Counted from the stretch's first letter, positions 25,965-34,259 are shown. The stretch: DNA of 64,000 bases from Micromonospora orduensis (GCF_006228125.1 NZ_VDFY01000142.1:1-64000), one strand, 5' to 3'. Notes: generated by a model not told the origin, from the sequence alone. Program-made: numbers and translations.

Positions 25965-26557
25965 GACGTGGACGTGTCGTCGCCGGGTTCGGGCAGCAGG
26001 TAGCGCAGCATCCGCACGGTCCGCGCGCCGTCCGGTGGCGTCTCGTCGTCCTTGCGCCGCACGTACGGGGCGAGCAGCTCCTCGATGGCGCTCTCCACGT
26101 CCCGCAGCTCGTCGGGGGTGGCGACGAACCGCGTGTCGGCGACCCCGGCCAGCCCTCGCCACTCGCCGTCCAGCCGGGGTTCCTCGTGCAGCAACCACTG
26201 CTGCGGCGTCTCGGCGTACCTGGCGAACATCTCGCCGCGCAGCTGTCGTCCGGCGGCCTGCCCCTCGGCGTCGTCGGGCAGGGCGAAGCGGAAGCCCCGG
26301 GCCGCTGCCTGCCACCAGCGTTCCCGCTTGCTGGCGGTGCCCTCGGCGTCGGTGACCAGGCCGAATGTGGCGAGGTGCCGCAGGTGCCAGCTGACCACCG
26401 ACGGGGTGGCGCCGACGTGCGGCGAGAGCCCGGTGGCGGTGGCCGGGCCGTGCCGCTGGAGCCGGTCGAGGATGGCGAGCCGGACCGGATGGGCCAGTGC
26501 CCGCAGCGCCTGCGGCTCGGTGATCTCGAAATCCCCGTACGGGTTCTTGAGAGACAT
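25961..26557 (-). CDS. ArsR-like winged-helix regulator
   Basis: A 198-residue repressor-like protein. The winged helix at residues 13-80 is clear: ALRALAHPVRLAILDRLQRH, then VGATPSVVSWHLRHLATFGL as recognition helix. The C-terminal 110 residues are helical and lack the metal-binding ELCVC motif, so the ligand is probably organic. A dyad (26548-26577) covers its start codon and likely -10 hexamer TACTTT six bases upstream, so it should control itself and the MFS gene it overlaps. Confidence 0.87.
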   Translation of the reverse strand: MSLKNPYGDFEITEPQALRALAHPVRLAILDRLQRHGPATATGLSPHVGATPSVVSWHLRHLATFGLVTDAEGTASKRERWWQAAARGFRFALPDDAEGQAAGRQLRGEMFARYAETPQQWLLHEEPRLDGEWRGLAGVADTRFVATPDELRDVESAIEELLAPYVRRKDDETPPDGARTVRMLRYLLPEPGDDTSTS

Positions 26558-26577
26558 GTTTCGAAAGTAGTCTCTCA
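26548..26577. promoter_or_regulatory. Dyad operator over the start of the ArsR-MFS operon
   Basis: Perfect eight-base arms TGAGAGAC (26548-26555) and GTCTCTCA (26570-26577) share one centre with an inner palindrome TTTCGAAA (26559-26566). The site covers the ATG (26555-26557) and the minus-strand TACTTT hexamer, so binding would block a leaderless promoter. Confidence 0.7.
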
Positions 26578-26606
26578 GGTTATCCCGGCGCAACCCCCCG
26601 GCGCGG

Positions 26607-28172
26607 TCAGCTCACCCCCAACCGGGCCAACGGTTCGACCAGCTCGCGCTCCTCGTAGCTGAGGTGCGACAGCAGGGCGTCGGTCAGCAGGTTCACCGCC
26701 TCGCGCAGCTCGGCCAGGCCGTCCGGCGCTCCGACGTACGCGACCAGGGCGCGATCGACCCCCTCCAGCACGTCGTGGATGACGTGGTGCTCCTGCTCCA
26801 GCCGGTCGATGACCGGACGGAGGCGGGGGTCGGCCTGCCGCAGCCGCGGAAAGAGCGCCTGGTCCTCGATGGTGTGGTGGGTGGTGACGATGCGGCAGTA
26901 CGACTCGCAGTAGGCGCCGAGCGTCCACCGGTTCTGCCGCATGGTCATCGTGTTGATCTGGGAGCGGGCGGCACCGGCGTCGATCTCACCGGCCGCGACC
27001 TGCTCGATGAGGTCGTGGATCTGGGCCAGCTCGCCCCGCAGTCCGTCGTGCACCTGCACCAGGTGCTGACCGGTCGCCTGCTCGTGCGCGGTGTAGGTGC
27101 GCGTCGGGTCGGGCGCCGGCCCGGTCGGGCGGGCCGACTCGTCCCACACCTGGCGGTCACTGAGCCGCCGGCCGTCGTCGGGGGTCGGCACCACGGCGAA
27201 GGCGCCGGCCGTCACCCTCGCCCGGGCCGCGGGCGCCGCAGGCGCGACGGCCACCGGTGGCACCACGGCCGGCCCGGCCCCCCGGTTGCGCTCGGCGGCC
27301 ACCAGCTCGCGGACGGCGGGCGCCACCTCGCCGGCGAACCGGCGCAGGTCGTCGGGGTCGTCGCTGGCCAGGATGAACGTGCCGATGCCGTCGCCAAGCG
27401 CCAGTTCGGCCAGTTCCCGCGCCCACTGCTCGGCGGGGCCGTTCAGCGGTCCGCGTCCGACTGTCGAGAACGTGCCGGAGATGTTGAGCAGCCGGCGCAC
27501 GTCCCGGGGCGAGCGGCCCGCTTCCCGCGCGGCGTCGTCGATGATGGCGTTGCCCCTGGTCAGGTCACCGGGCTGGAGGTAGCCCAGGCTGGGCAGCCAC
27601 CCGTCGGCCCGGCGGCCGGTGAGCGCCAGCATGCGCGGCTTGTACGCGCCCAGCCAGATCGGCACCGCGTGGGCGGGGGCCGGGCCGCGCTTGGCGCCGA
27701 CCACCCGGTGGAACTCGCCGTCGACCCGGACGCCACCGCGCGCCTCGGCGTCCCAGATCTGCCGGATGACCTCGATGGCCTCCTCCAGCGCCCGTACGCC
27801 CTCCCCGGCGGTCAGCCGTCGACCGCCCATCGCCTCGATGGCGTCCCAGAACGCCCCCGCGCCGAGACCCAGGGCGACCCGGCCGCCGGTGAGCAGGTCG
27901 AGGCTGGCGACGCCGCGGGCGAGCACCGCCGGTGGGCGCAGTGGCAGGTTCGTGACGTTCGCCGACAGGTGCACCCGGTTGGTGCGGGCCGCCACGAAGC
28001 TCAGCAGTGTCCAGGTGTCGAGGAACCGGGGCTGATACGGGTGGTCCTGGAAGGTCACGAGGTCGAGTCCGACCTGCTCGGCGAGGACGGCGAGACCGAC
28101 GGTGCGGTCCGGGTCGTCGTTGCCGGGCGTGGTGAACGAGCCGAAGATCACCTCGTGGCCGTAGTCGCTCAT
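26607..28172 (-). CDS. Luciferase-like (F420-type) oxidoreductase fused to a hemerythrin domain
   Basis: A 521-residue fusion. Residues 1 to about 310 form a luciferase-like TIM barrel (VIFGSFTTPGNDDPDRTVGL, LGLGAGAFWDAIEAMGG, IPIWLGAYKPRMLALTGRRA-type segments), the group that uses F420 or FMN. After a linker rich in Ala, Pro and Val, residues about 365-515 make a hemerythrin-like four-helix bundle with iron-ligand candidates in TTHHTIEDQALFP, EQEHHVIHDVLEG and LLSHLSYEERELVEPL. ATG at 28172 follows GGGAGG. It is divergent from a MarR gene. It may couple oxygen or redox sensing to a flavin reaction. Confidence 0.87.
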   Translation of the reverse strand: MSDYGHEVIFGSFTTPGNDDPDRTVGLAVLAEQVGLDLVTFQDHPYQPRFLDTWTLLSFVAARTNRVHLSANVTNLPLRPPAVLARGVASLDLLTGGRVALGLGAGAFWDAIEAMGGRRLTAGEGVRALEEAIEVIRQIWDAEARGGVRVDGEFHRVVGAKRGPAPAHAVPIWLGAYKPRMLALTGRRADGWLPSLGYLQPGDLTRGNAIIDDAAREAGRSPRDVRRLLNISGTFSTVGRGPLNGPAEQWARELAELALGDGIGTFILASDDPDDLRRFAGEVAPAVRELVAAERNRGAGPAVVPPVAVAPAAPAARARVTAGAFAVVPTPDDGRRLSDRQVWDESARPTGPAPDPTRTYTAHEQATGQHLVQVHDGLRGELAQIHDLIEQVAAGEIDAGAARSQINTMTMRQNRWTLGAYCESYCRIVTTHHTIEDQALFPRLRQADPRLRPVIDRLEQEHHVIHDVLEGVDRALVAYVGAPDGLAELREAVNLLTDALLSHLSYEERELVEPLARLGVS

Positions 28173-28262
28173 CTGCGAGCCTCCCGTTCCGCGCAATGCG
28201 TCATGCGCTCAACCTTATGCCAGACAGAACATCTACTGCCAACAAGGTATGCCGTGCTGCGC

Positions 28263-28268
28263 TATTGT
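28263..28268 (+). promoter_or_regulatory. -10 element of a leaderless promoter for marR
   Basis: TATTGT lies six bases before the ATG at 28275. In the same gap, TATGCC is repeated (28216-28221 and 28248-28253) and ACCTT (28212-28216) pairs with AAGGT (28244-28248), possible regulator contacts. Confidence 0.45.
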
Positions 28269-28274
28269 CGTCCC

Positions 28275-28841
28275 ATGACGGGTGCCACCGACCGGCCGGA
28301 CCGGCCCGATCCGCTCGACGACGACCTGGGCTGGATGCTCGGGATCGTGTTCCGGGGCCACGTCAAGGCGGCCGAGCACGCCCTGGCCGACTTCCCCGGC
28401 GGCCCGCGCGGCTACCAGGTGCTCACCGCCGCGGTCAACGGGCCGGCCCGCAACCAGGGCGCGATCGCCGAGGAGCTCGGCATCGACCGCACAGTGCTCA
28501 CGTACCTGATCGACGACCTGGAGCGTCCCGGGTTCGTCGCCCGACGGGCGGACCCGGCCGACCGGCGCAGCCGGCTGGTGGACGTCACCGACGCCGGCCG
28601 GGCGGCCTGGGAGCAGCGACGGCGAGCGCTGCGACAGGTCGAGTCACATCTGCTGGGGGCGCTCACGCCGGCCGAGTCGGCGACGCTGCGGGCCCTGCTG
28701 CAACGCGTCGCCTGCTCGACCCAGGCGACCGACCCGCTGCGGGACCTCTGCGAGGTGGTCGAGCAGGTGCGGCCAGAGCCGGACCCGACCGATCCGCCGA
28801 CCGGCGGGCGCCGGGCCGGACGTCGCCCGGGCACGTCCTGA
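28275..28841 (+). CDS. MarR family transcriptional regulator
   Basis: A 188-residue winged-helix regulator. The recognition part GAIAEELGIDRTVLTYLIDD and the wing RRADPADRRSRLVDVTDAGR are typical of MarR proteins. It is divergent from the luciferase-like/hemerythrin gene, the usual place of a MarR repressor relative to its target, so it probably controls that gene and itself. The C-terminal 25 residues are Pro/Arg-rich and disordered. Confidence 0.9.
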   Translation: MTGATDRPDRPDPLDDDLGWMLGIVFRGHVKAAEHALADFPGGPRGYQVLTAAVNGPARNQGAIAEELGIDRTVLTYLIDDLERPGFVARRADPADRRSRLVDVTDAGRAAWEQRRRALRQVESHLLGALTPAESATLRALLQRVACSTQATDPLRDLCEVVEQVRPEPDPTDPPTGGRRAGRRPGTS

Positions 28842-28869
28842 CCACCGCCGACAGCGGCGGGAACGGTAC

Positions 28870-28921
28870 GGGTCCGCCGGCGCCGCCCGACCGTGGTGCG
28901 TCGAGCGGCTTCGGCGGACCC
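28870..28921. terminator. Possible terminator between converging genes
   Basis: GGGTCCGCCG at 28870-28879 pairs with CGGCGGACCC at 28912-28921; the loop is long (32 bases) and holds further short complementarity. Confidence 0.35.
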
Positions 28922-28935
28922 GCTGTGCCGCTGCG

Positions 28936-30444
28936 TCAGCGCACGTGCACGAAGACCGGGTTCGAGTAGAACCACAGGTCGTCCCACGGGCTCTCCAGCC
29001 CGTCGGCGAGCGGCTCGGCCTCGTCGGTGCTGGTGCCGCGCACCCGCGCGTACGTGTCGGCCTCGACGTCGCGCAGGGTGTGCCGGATGACGTACTCGTC
29101 GCCCTGTCGACGCCAGTCGCGCGGGCCGAACCGGGCCACCACACCGGTGGTGGGGTTGGTGTCGGCGTCCAGGTTGGCGCTCGGCCCGGTGATCTGACCG
29201 ACGATCAGGTCGACCCGGCGGACCTCGGGGCGGTCCCCGTTGGCGTTCACACCGCCCAGCGGGCGGAACCGGATCTCGATCTCGACGTCGGTACGGCTGC
29301 GGCGGCTGACCGTGATGGTCTCGCCCACCTCTGCCGTCTTCCCCTGCGACCTGGCGGTCACGTCGAGGCCGCGGATCAGGTCACCGGTGGTCACCCAGAT
29401 CCGGCCGTTGCGCAGACCGTCCATGATGTCGCCGTAGTCCTGACGGGCGTGTACGTAGGTCTTGCTGTACTCCCCCGGCCAGAAGTCCGAGCCGCCGCGC
29501 GTCCAGTGCACGTGCGAGTCCGACGTCGCGGTGATCCACCAGCGGCGGCCCTCACCGAGCAGCGAGTCCCAGAGGCCACCGACCCGCGCGGTCATCTGGT
29601 CGAAGCCGCCGTAGGTGGGGTGGTTGCCGTACCCGCCGCGCTTGCCGCCGTTGAGCGGGCCGGCCTGGTGCCCGGGCGCGCCCTCGAAGCCGATGTAGAC
29701 GTCCGGCGCGGCGTTGTTGCCGTTGCGGAACTCGCGGGGCGTGTCCTGGCCGTACACGCCGAGGCCGGGCGCGGAGCGGGACGTGTGGTGGGCGATGACC
29801 AGCGGCTGGTGCGGCATCCCCCGCGCGACCTTGAGGAACTCCACCATCCTGGCCTCGGTGTCGCGGGCCGGGTCGGTGGGGAACGCGTCGTACTTGGCGA
29901 ACCGGCTCTCCAACTCGAAGAGCTGCTTCGCCTCGTCGTCGTGGCGCGGGATCATCAGCGTGTGGTGGTCCAGCGACGGCGCGTCGAACTCCATGCCCCA
30001 GAACTGGAGCACCTCGGGGACCAGCTTGCGCGAGCGCAGCAGGTCGGGGTACGCCTGCTCGATGTTCACCTTGGAGTGCGTCGGTCCACCGTGGTCGGTG
30101 CACATGGCCCAGCTCAGGCCGAAGTTCTTGGCCATGATGGCGTTCGTGACGATCGGGTAGACGGCGTCCGCGCCCTTGTGGAAGACGACCGGGCTCTTCG
30201 TCGTGTCGAACTCTCCGCTGTACTCGGAGTGGACGTGGTGGTCACCCGCACGCCACGACCGGTTCTTCGCGGCGCCCCGGTCGCTCGTTGCGTCGCCGGG
30301 CCCGCGCTCCTCGTCGGCCCACGCCGCGCCGGCGCCCACCAGAGGGCTGGCGGCGGCGAGCGTGGCGCCGACGCCGGCGTACTTGACCAGCTTCCGCCGC
30401 GACAGCTGCGCGTGCTCGGCCTGTTCGGATTGCTTGTCTCTCAC
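28936..30444 (-). CDS. Tat-exported PHP-domain metal-dependent phosphoesterase
   Basis: A 502-residue secreted protein. The N-terminus SRRKLVKYAG with RR at 16-17, then a hydrophobic stretch and AWADE, is a twin-arginine signal with a cleavage site near residue 43. The body is a PHP domain: GDHHVHSEYSGEFD near 67, CTDHGGPTHSK near 115, GMEFD and the late TSDSHVHWT near 310 carry the His and Asp metal ligands. Family members hydrolyse phosphoesters, but this secreted branch is uncharacterised. The start is GTG at 30444 after AGGAGAGG. Confidence 0.87.
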   Translation of the reverse strand: MRDKQSEQAEHAQLSRRKLVKYAGVGATLAAASPLVGAGAAWADEERGPGDATSDRGAAKNRSWRAGDHHVHSEYSGEFDTTKSPVVFHKGADAVYPIVTNAIMAKNFGLSWAMCTDHGGPTHSKVNIEQAYPDLLRSRKLVPEVLQFWGMEFDAPSLDHHTLMIPRHDDEAKQLFELESRFAKYDAFPTDPARDTEARMVEFLKVARGMPHQPLVIAHHTSRSAPGLGVYGQDTPREFRNGNNAAPDVYIGFEGAPGHQAGPLNGGKRGGYGNHPTYGGFDQMTARVGGLWDSLLGEGRRWWITATSDSHVHWTRGGSDFWPGEYSKTYVHARQDYGDIMDGLRNGRIWVTTGDLIRGLDVTARSQGKTAEVGETITVSRRSRTDVEIEIRFRPLGGVNANGDRPEVRRVDLIVGQITGPSANLDADTNPTTGVVARFGPRDWRRQGDEYVIRHTLRDVEADTYARVRGTSTDEAEPLADGLESPWDDLWFYSNPVFVHVR

Positions 30445-30788
30445 CTGAGAGCCTCTCCTCGATCAAGCGGATGCTCTTTCGATCAAGAAGCCTCGGAGAG
30501 GGTGGTGAACAGGCGTTGTACGTGGCGCGGGGCCACGATGAACTGATTCAGGGCACCTGCCGGTTGTCCGGCGCCGTCCGGGCCGACGACTGCTCGGCCG
30601 GCGCGGTGACCACCGACGGCGCGACGGCGACGCTGGGCAGCCCGGCCCGGCCGGTGACCGGAAGGACCAGCTCGCTGCGGCCGGATCTGACCGCGACTCG
30701 CGTACCGCCCCGCGAGACGCCCAACGCCTGACGCGGCGACCCGGGACACGCCTTGTGACGCTGCCCCGCACCGGCGACAATCGGCCCC
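30445..30788. other. Intergenic region, 344 bases
   Basis: No gene I can support. TCGATCAAG occurs twice, 20 bases apart (30459-30467 and 30479-30487), near the PHP gene promoter. Frames open on both strands (for example 30471-30731 on the plus strand) show no recognisable domain. The right end holds the promoter of the 30789 gene. Confidence 0.4.
30753..30781 (+). promoter_or_regulatory. Leaderless promoter of the DUF6624 lipoprotein gene
   Basis: TTGTGA at 30753-30758, exactly 17 bases, then GACAAT at 30776-30781, seven bases before the GTG at 30789. This is the best sigma-70-type match noticed in the window. Confidence 0.6.
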
Positions 30789-31430
30789 GTGAAGCTCCCC
30801 TCGCGGGTCGCGCTGGCGCTGGTGGGCCTGCTGATCCTCGCCGCGTGCGACACCGCGCCCGAGCCCGCCGGCCCGCCGACGGGCGGCACCGCACCGACGA
30901 CTTCCCCGGCCCCGTCCAGCGCGTCAGCCTCCCCCGTCGCGTTCGACGAGGCGCTGCACGACGAATTGATCGCGATGTTGGAACGCGACCAGGCCGACCG
31001 CGAGGGCACCCCGCAGACCGAGTCCGACCAGGCGCGCACCGCCCGGCTGAAGGACATCATCCGGGCCCACGGCTGGCCGACCTTCGCCCTGGTCGGCGAG
31101 GACGGCGGCAACGCCGCCTGGGCCATCGCCCAACACTCCGACCTGGATCCCGCCTTCCAGCAGGAGGCGCTGGGCCTGCTACGCGCGGCCGTCGCCGCCG
31201 GCCAGGCATCGCCGGGCAACCTCGCCTACCTCCACGACCGGGTCGCGACCGGCAGGGGCGAGCCCCAGGAGTACGGGACGCAGATCCGATGTGGACCCGC
31301 CGGCCCCGCCCCGGCCACCCCGATCAGGGACGAGGCCGATGTCGAACGACGCCGTGCCGAGGCCGGCCTGCCCACGCTGGCGAGCTACCTGGCCGAGATG
31401 ACCACGATCTGCGCCCAGGACACCAACTAG
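30789..31430 (+). CDS. DUF6624-type lipoprotein
   Basis: A 213-residue lipoprotein of unknown function. The signal ends LILAAC with Cys20, followed by a Pro/Thr/Ser linker to about residue 48. The folded part has the pattern of DUF6624: RDQADREG, an IIRAHGWPTF segment, WAIAQHSDLDPAFQQEAL, YLHDRVATGRGEPQEYGTQ and a closing VERRRAEAGLPTLASYL. It starts at GTG 30789 without a ribosome site. Its TAG overlaps the stop of the converging MocR-type gene by sharing CTAG at 31427-31430. Confidence 0.8.
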   Translation: MKLPSRVALALVGLLILAACDTAPEPAGPPTGGTAPTTSPAPSSASASPVAFDEALHDELIAMLERDQADREGTPQTESDQARTARLKDIIRAHGWPTFALVGEDGGNAAWAIAQHSDLDPAFQQEALGLLRAAVAAGQASPGNLAYLHDRVATGRGEPQEYGTQIRCGPAGPAPATPIRDEADVERRRAEAGLPTLASYLAEMTTICAQDTN

Positions 31431-32833
31431 ACAGGTGCCCGTTCTCCGCGCAGAGCGCGGGCGAGGCGGCGGACGGCCTCGTCCATGAGGTCGGGCGCGG
31501 CGGCGGCGTAGGTGAGGCGCAGGTGCGGCGCCGGTGGTTCGGCGGCGTACCAGGGGCGACCCGGAAAGACGATGACGCCCTCGGCGGCAGCGGCGGCGGC
31601 CACCGCCACGTCGTCGACGCCGTCGGGCAGGCGGATCCACAGGTGCAGGCCGCCACGCGGGACCGACCGAGGACAGAGGCTGGGCAGGTGTCGCCGCAGC
31701 GCGGCCACCAACGACTCGCGGCGCGTCCGGAGTGACGTGGCGAGGGTCCGACGGTGCCGCGACCACGCCGGGGAGGTGAGGAACTCCAACGCCGCCTGTT
31801 GCAGTGGGCCGGCAACGAAGAAGTCGTCGAGCAGCCGTGCCCCGCGCAACCGGGCGCCTGCCGGCCCGCGGGCGCCGATCGCCGCGACGCGCAGCCCGGG
31901 CGCGGTCGACTTGGTCAACGAACGCAGGTAGATGACGTGGCCGTCGGGGTCTTCGGCAGCCAGCGGTGGCGGGGCCGGACCGTCGATGGTGAGGTCGCGG
32001 GCATAGTCGTCCTCGATCAGGAACGCGCCGGCGTCGCGTACCGCGTCGGTGACCCGGGCCCGGCGATCAGCCGCGAGCGTCGCGCCGTGCGGGTTGGCGT
32101 ACAGCGGCTGGCAGTAGAACAGCCGCGCACCGGTGCGGGCGAACGCGGCGGCGAGGTGGTCGGGGCGTACCCCGTCGGCGTCCGCCGGCACGGGCACCAC
32201 CCGGAGTCCGGCGGCCCGTGCGACGGCCAGCGCGCCCAGGTAGGTCGGGGACTCGACGAGCAGGGCGTCGCCGGGGGTGGTGAGCGCCCGCACCGCCGAG
32301 GACAGCGCGGCCTGCCCGCCGGGGCAGATCACCATGTCCTCGGCCCGCAGCCCGTTCCCGGCCTCGCGGGCGAACCAGGCGCGCAGGTCCTCGCGTCCCT
32401 CGACCGGCCCGCGCTGCCAGGTCGCGGGCTGGCGGGCGGCGCGGCTGAGGGCGGCGCCCAACGCGGCGGCCGGCTGCAGGTCCGCGTCCAGGTAGCCGCC
32501 GGACAACGCGATGGCGCCGTCGCGCGGTAGCGCCAGCAGCGCCTGCATCTCGCTCTCGCCGGACGGGCGGGGCCCGAGCGCGACGGTCTGCCAGGACAGG
32601 TCGGGTACGCGCCGCTCGTCCGCCGCCGCGGCCACGAAGGTGCCTCTGCCGGGCCGCGCCTCGATCAGCCCTTCGGCCACCAACCGCCGGATGGCCTCGG
32701 CGACGGTGACCGGTGAGGCCTGGTGCCGGGCGGTCAACTCCCGGACCGAGGGCAGTCGGGCGCCCGGACCCGCGTCAGCCACCAGCACGCGCAGATCTTG
32801 GATAACGCGGGCGGCTGCGTTACCGTCTTCCAT
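31427..32833 (-). CDS. MocR-type regulator (GntR domain fused to aminotransferase fold)
   Basis: A 468-residue PLP-dependent regulator. The GntR winged helix fills about residues 5-70 (RLPSVRELTARHQASPVTVA and GLIEARPGRGTFV). A fold type I aminotransferase domain follows, with the PLP lysine in YLRSLTKSTAPGLRVA and the Asp of LIEDDYARD. Such proteins sense PLP or amino compounds. Its ATG (32831-32833) overlaps the ATG of the divergent EamA transporter, which is its probable target. A TACTAT hexamer lies eight bases upstream, so it is probably leaderless. Confidence 0.88.
   Translation of the reverse strand: MEDGNAAARVIQDLRVLVADAGPGARLPSVRELTARHQASPVTVAEAIRRLVAEGLIEARPGRGTFVAAAADERRVPDLSWQTVALGPRPSGESEMQALLALPRDGAIALSGGYLDADLQPAAALGAALSRAARQPATWQRGPVEGREDLRAWFAREAGNGLRAEDMVICPGGQAALSSAVRALTTPGDALLVESPTYLGALAVARAAGLRVVPVPADADGVRPDHLAAAFARTGARLFYCQPLYANPHGATLAADRRARVTDAVRDAGAFLIEDDYARDLTIDGPAPPPLAAEDPDGHVIYLRSLTKSTAPGLRVAAIGARGPAGARLRGARLLDDFFVAGPLQQAALEFLTSPAWSRHRRTLATSLRTRRESLVAALRRHLPSLCPRSVPRGGLHLWIRLPDGVDDVAVAAAAAAEGVIVFPGRPWYAAEPPAPHLRLTYAAAAPDLMDEAVRRLARALRGERAPV
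32821..32826 (+). promoter_or_regulatory. -10 element of the leaderless EamA gene
   Basis: TACCGT lies five bases before the plus-strand ATG at 32832, inside the first codons of the divergent MocR-type gene. Confidence 0.45.
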
Positions 32834-33779
32834 GAAGGATGATAGTAGCGCTACTTCCGCCAGCACGATAACAACGCGCCGGGCCGGCGGCCTCGCCCTC
32901 GGCGCGCTGGGCGTGCTCGGGTTCAGCCTCTCCCTGCCCGCGACCCGCCTGGCCGTCCAGCAACTCGATCCGTGGTTCGTCGCGTTCGGGCGGGCGGTCG
33001 GCGCGGGACTGCTGGCCTGGGCGTACCTGCGTCTCACAGGCGCGCCACGGCCCTCGCGCGGCCAGTGGCGGCGGCTGGCGGTCGTCGCCCTGGGCGTCGT
33101 CGTCGGTTTCCCGCTGTTCACCTCGCTGGCGCTGCTCACCCAGACCTCGGCGCACGGCGCGGTGGTCATCGCCGCGCTGCCCGCGATGACCGCCGTGTTC
33201 GCGGTGCTGCGCGCCGGTGAACGCCCGCCGCCGCTGTTCTGGATCGCGAGCGCCGGCGGCCTGCTGGCGGTGCTGGTCTTCCTCGCCGCCAGCGGCGCGG
33301 TACGCGGCACGATCACCCTGCCCGACGCGTTCCTGCTCGCGGCGATCGTGCTCTGCGGCCTGGGCTACGCCGAGGGCGGCGCGCTCGCCCGCGATCTGGG
33401 TGGCGCCCGGACGATCTGCTGGGCGCTGCTGCTGTCGCTGCCCGTCACCGTGCCCGTGACTGTCGTCGCCGCGCTGGCCGACCGGCCGCACGCCGACGCC
33501 GTCGGCTGGTCGGCGTTCGGCTACCTCACAGTCGTCTCGATGTTCCTGGGCTTCTTCGCCTGGTACGCGGGCCTGGCCCGGGGCGGCATCGCGCAGGTCG
33601 GTCAGGTCCAGCTCGCGCAGCCCGTGCTCACCCTCGGGTGGTCGGCGCTGCTGCTCGGTGAGACCGTCACCCCGACCTCGGTCGTGGCGGCCGTGGTGGT
33701 GCTGGCGTGCGTCGTGTTGATCCAGCGCACCCGGCGGTCGACGCCGGCGGTGCGACGGGAGAGGTCGGGCGTGCGTTAG
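32832..33779 (+). CDS. EamA family (DMT) transporter
   Basis: A 315-residue inner-membrane exporter with about ten helices in two EamA repeats (GVLGFSLSLPATRLAVQQLD early, GLARGGIAQVGQVQLAQPVL late). Members export amino acids, metabolites or drugs. It is divergent from a MocR-type regulator with no gap at all, so that regulator likely controls it. The alternative downstream start would delete part of helix 1, which supports the ATG at 32832. Its stop overlaps the HxlR gene stop by three bases. Confidence 0.88.
   Translation: MKDDSSATSASTITTRRAGGLALGALGVLGFSLSLPATRLAVQQLDPWFVAFGRAVGAGLLAWAYLRLTGAPRPSRGQWRRLAVVALGVVVGFPLFTSLALLTQTSAHGAVVIAALPAMTAVFAVLRAGERPPPLFWIASAGGLLAVLVFLAASGAVRGTITLPDAFLLAAIVLCGLGYAEGGALARDLGGARTICWALLLSLPVTVPVTVVAALADRPHADAVGWSAFGYLTVVSMFLGFFAWYAGLARGGIAQVGQVQLAQPVLTLGWSALLLGETVTPTSVVAAVVVLACVVLIQRTRRSTPAVRRERSGVR
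32844..32855. promoter_or_regulatory. Palindrome AGTAGCGCTACT, probable MocR operator
   Basis: A perfect 12-base palindrome in codons 5-8 of the EamA gene. It overlaps the minus-strand TACTAT hexamer (32842-32847) that should drive the MocR-type gene. Confidence 0.5.
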
Positions 33780-34162
33780 CCCCGCTCGCGCTCGCGGGCC
33801 GTCTGCAATTCGGGCACCGAGGCTTCCAGCAGGTCCGCGAGGCCGCGCAACTGCTCGGCGACGCGGGCACCGAGGGGCGTCAGCGAGTATTCCACGCGCG
33901 GCGGGATCGCGGTGAGCACCTCGCGGGTGAGCATCCCGTCGCGTTCGAGCGTCTGGAGAGTCTGCGAGAGCATCCGTTCGCTGACCCCGTCGATGCGGCG
34001 GCGCAACGCGTTGAACCGGTACCGACCCTCGCCGAGGGCGAGCAGCGCGAGCGAGGCCCACTTCGAGGTCACGTCCTCGAAGGCGGCGCGCGAGGTGCAG
34101 CCCCGCGCGAAGACATCGCTGACGAGTTCCTGGGTAGGCCCCGCCGGGTCGTGGGCCGGCAT
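33776..34162 (-). CDS. HxlR family transcriptional regulator
   Basis: A 128-residue winged-helix regulator of the HxlR group, which senses quinones or electrophiles. Typical parts are SKWASLALLALGEGRYRFNA, GVSERMLSQTLQTLERDGML as recognition helix and PPRVEYSLTPLG as wing. Cys in ARGCTSRAAF is the usual conserved N-terminal Cys that can be modified. ATG at 34162 follows GGTGAGG by eight bases. It is divergent from a QorB-like reductase, the usual partner. Confidence 0.9.
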   Translation of the reverse strand: MPAHDPAGPTQELVSDVFARGCTSRAAFEDVTSKWASLALLALGEGRYRFNALRRRIDGVSERMLSQTLQTLERDGMLTREVLTAIPPRVEYSLTPLGARVAEQLRGLADLLEASVPELQTARERERG

Positions 34163-34218
34163 GTCGTTCACCTCACCAGCCTACCCGACGCTTACACGAA
34201 GGCTTGTGCTGTAGATTC

Positions 34219-34230
34219 GTAAGTGCTTAC
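34219..34230. promoter_or_regulatory. Inverted repeat, probable HxlR operator
   Basis: GTAAG-TG-CTTAC in the 97-base gap between the HxlR and reductase genes; a second related half CTTAC lies at 34191-34195. HxlR regulators use such sites in the shared promoter region. Confidence 0.5.
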
Positions 34231-34259
34231 AGATCATCACCGCTACTCCGGAGGTTCCC

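Noticed and set aside
28945..30546. A 533-codon plus-strand frame opposite the PHP-domain gene
   Set aside because: No recognisable domain, composition typical of an antisense shadow; the minus strand has a Tat signal and all metal motifs.
30471..30731. An 86-codon frame between the PHP and lipoprotein genes
   Set aside because: No ribosome site or recognisable fold, and an equally long frame is open on the other strand.
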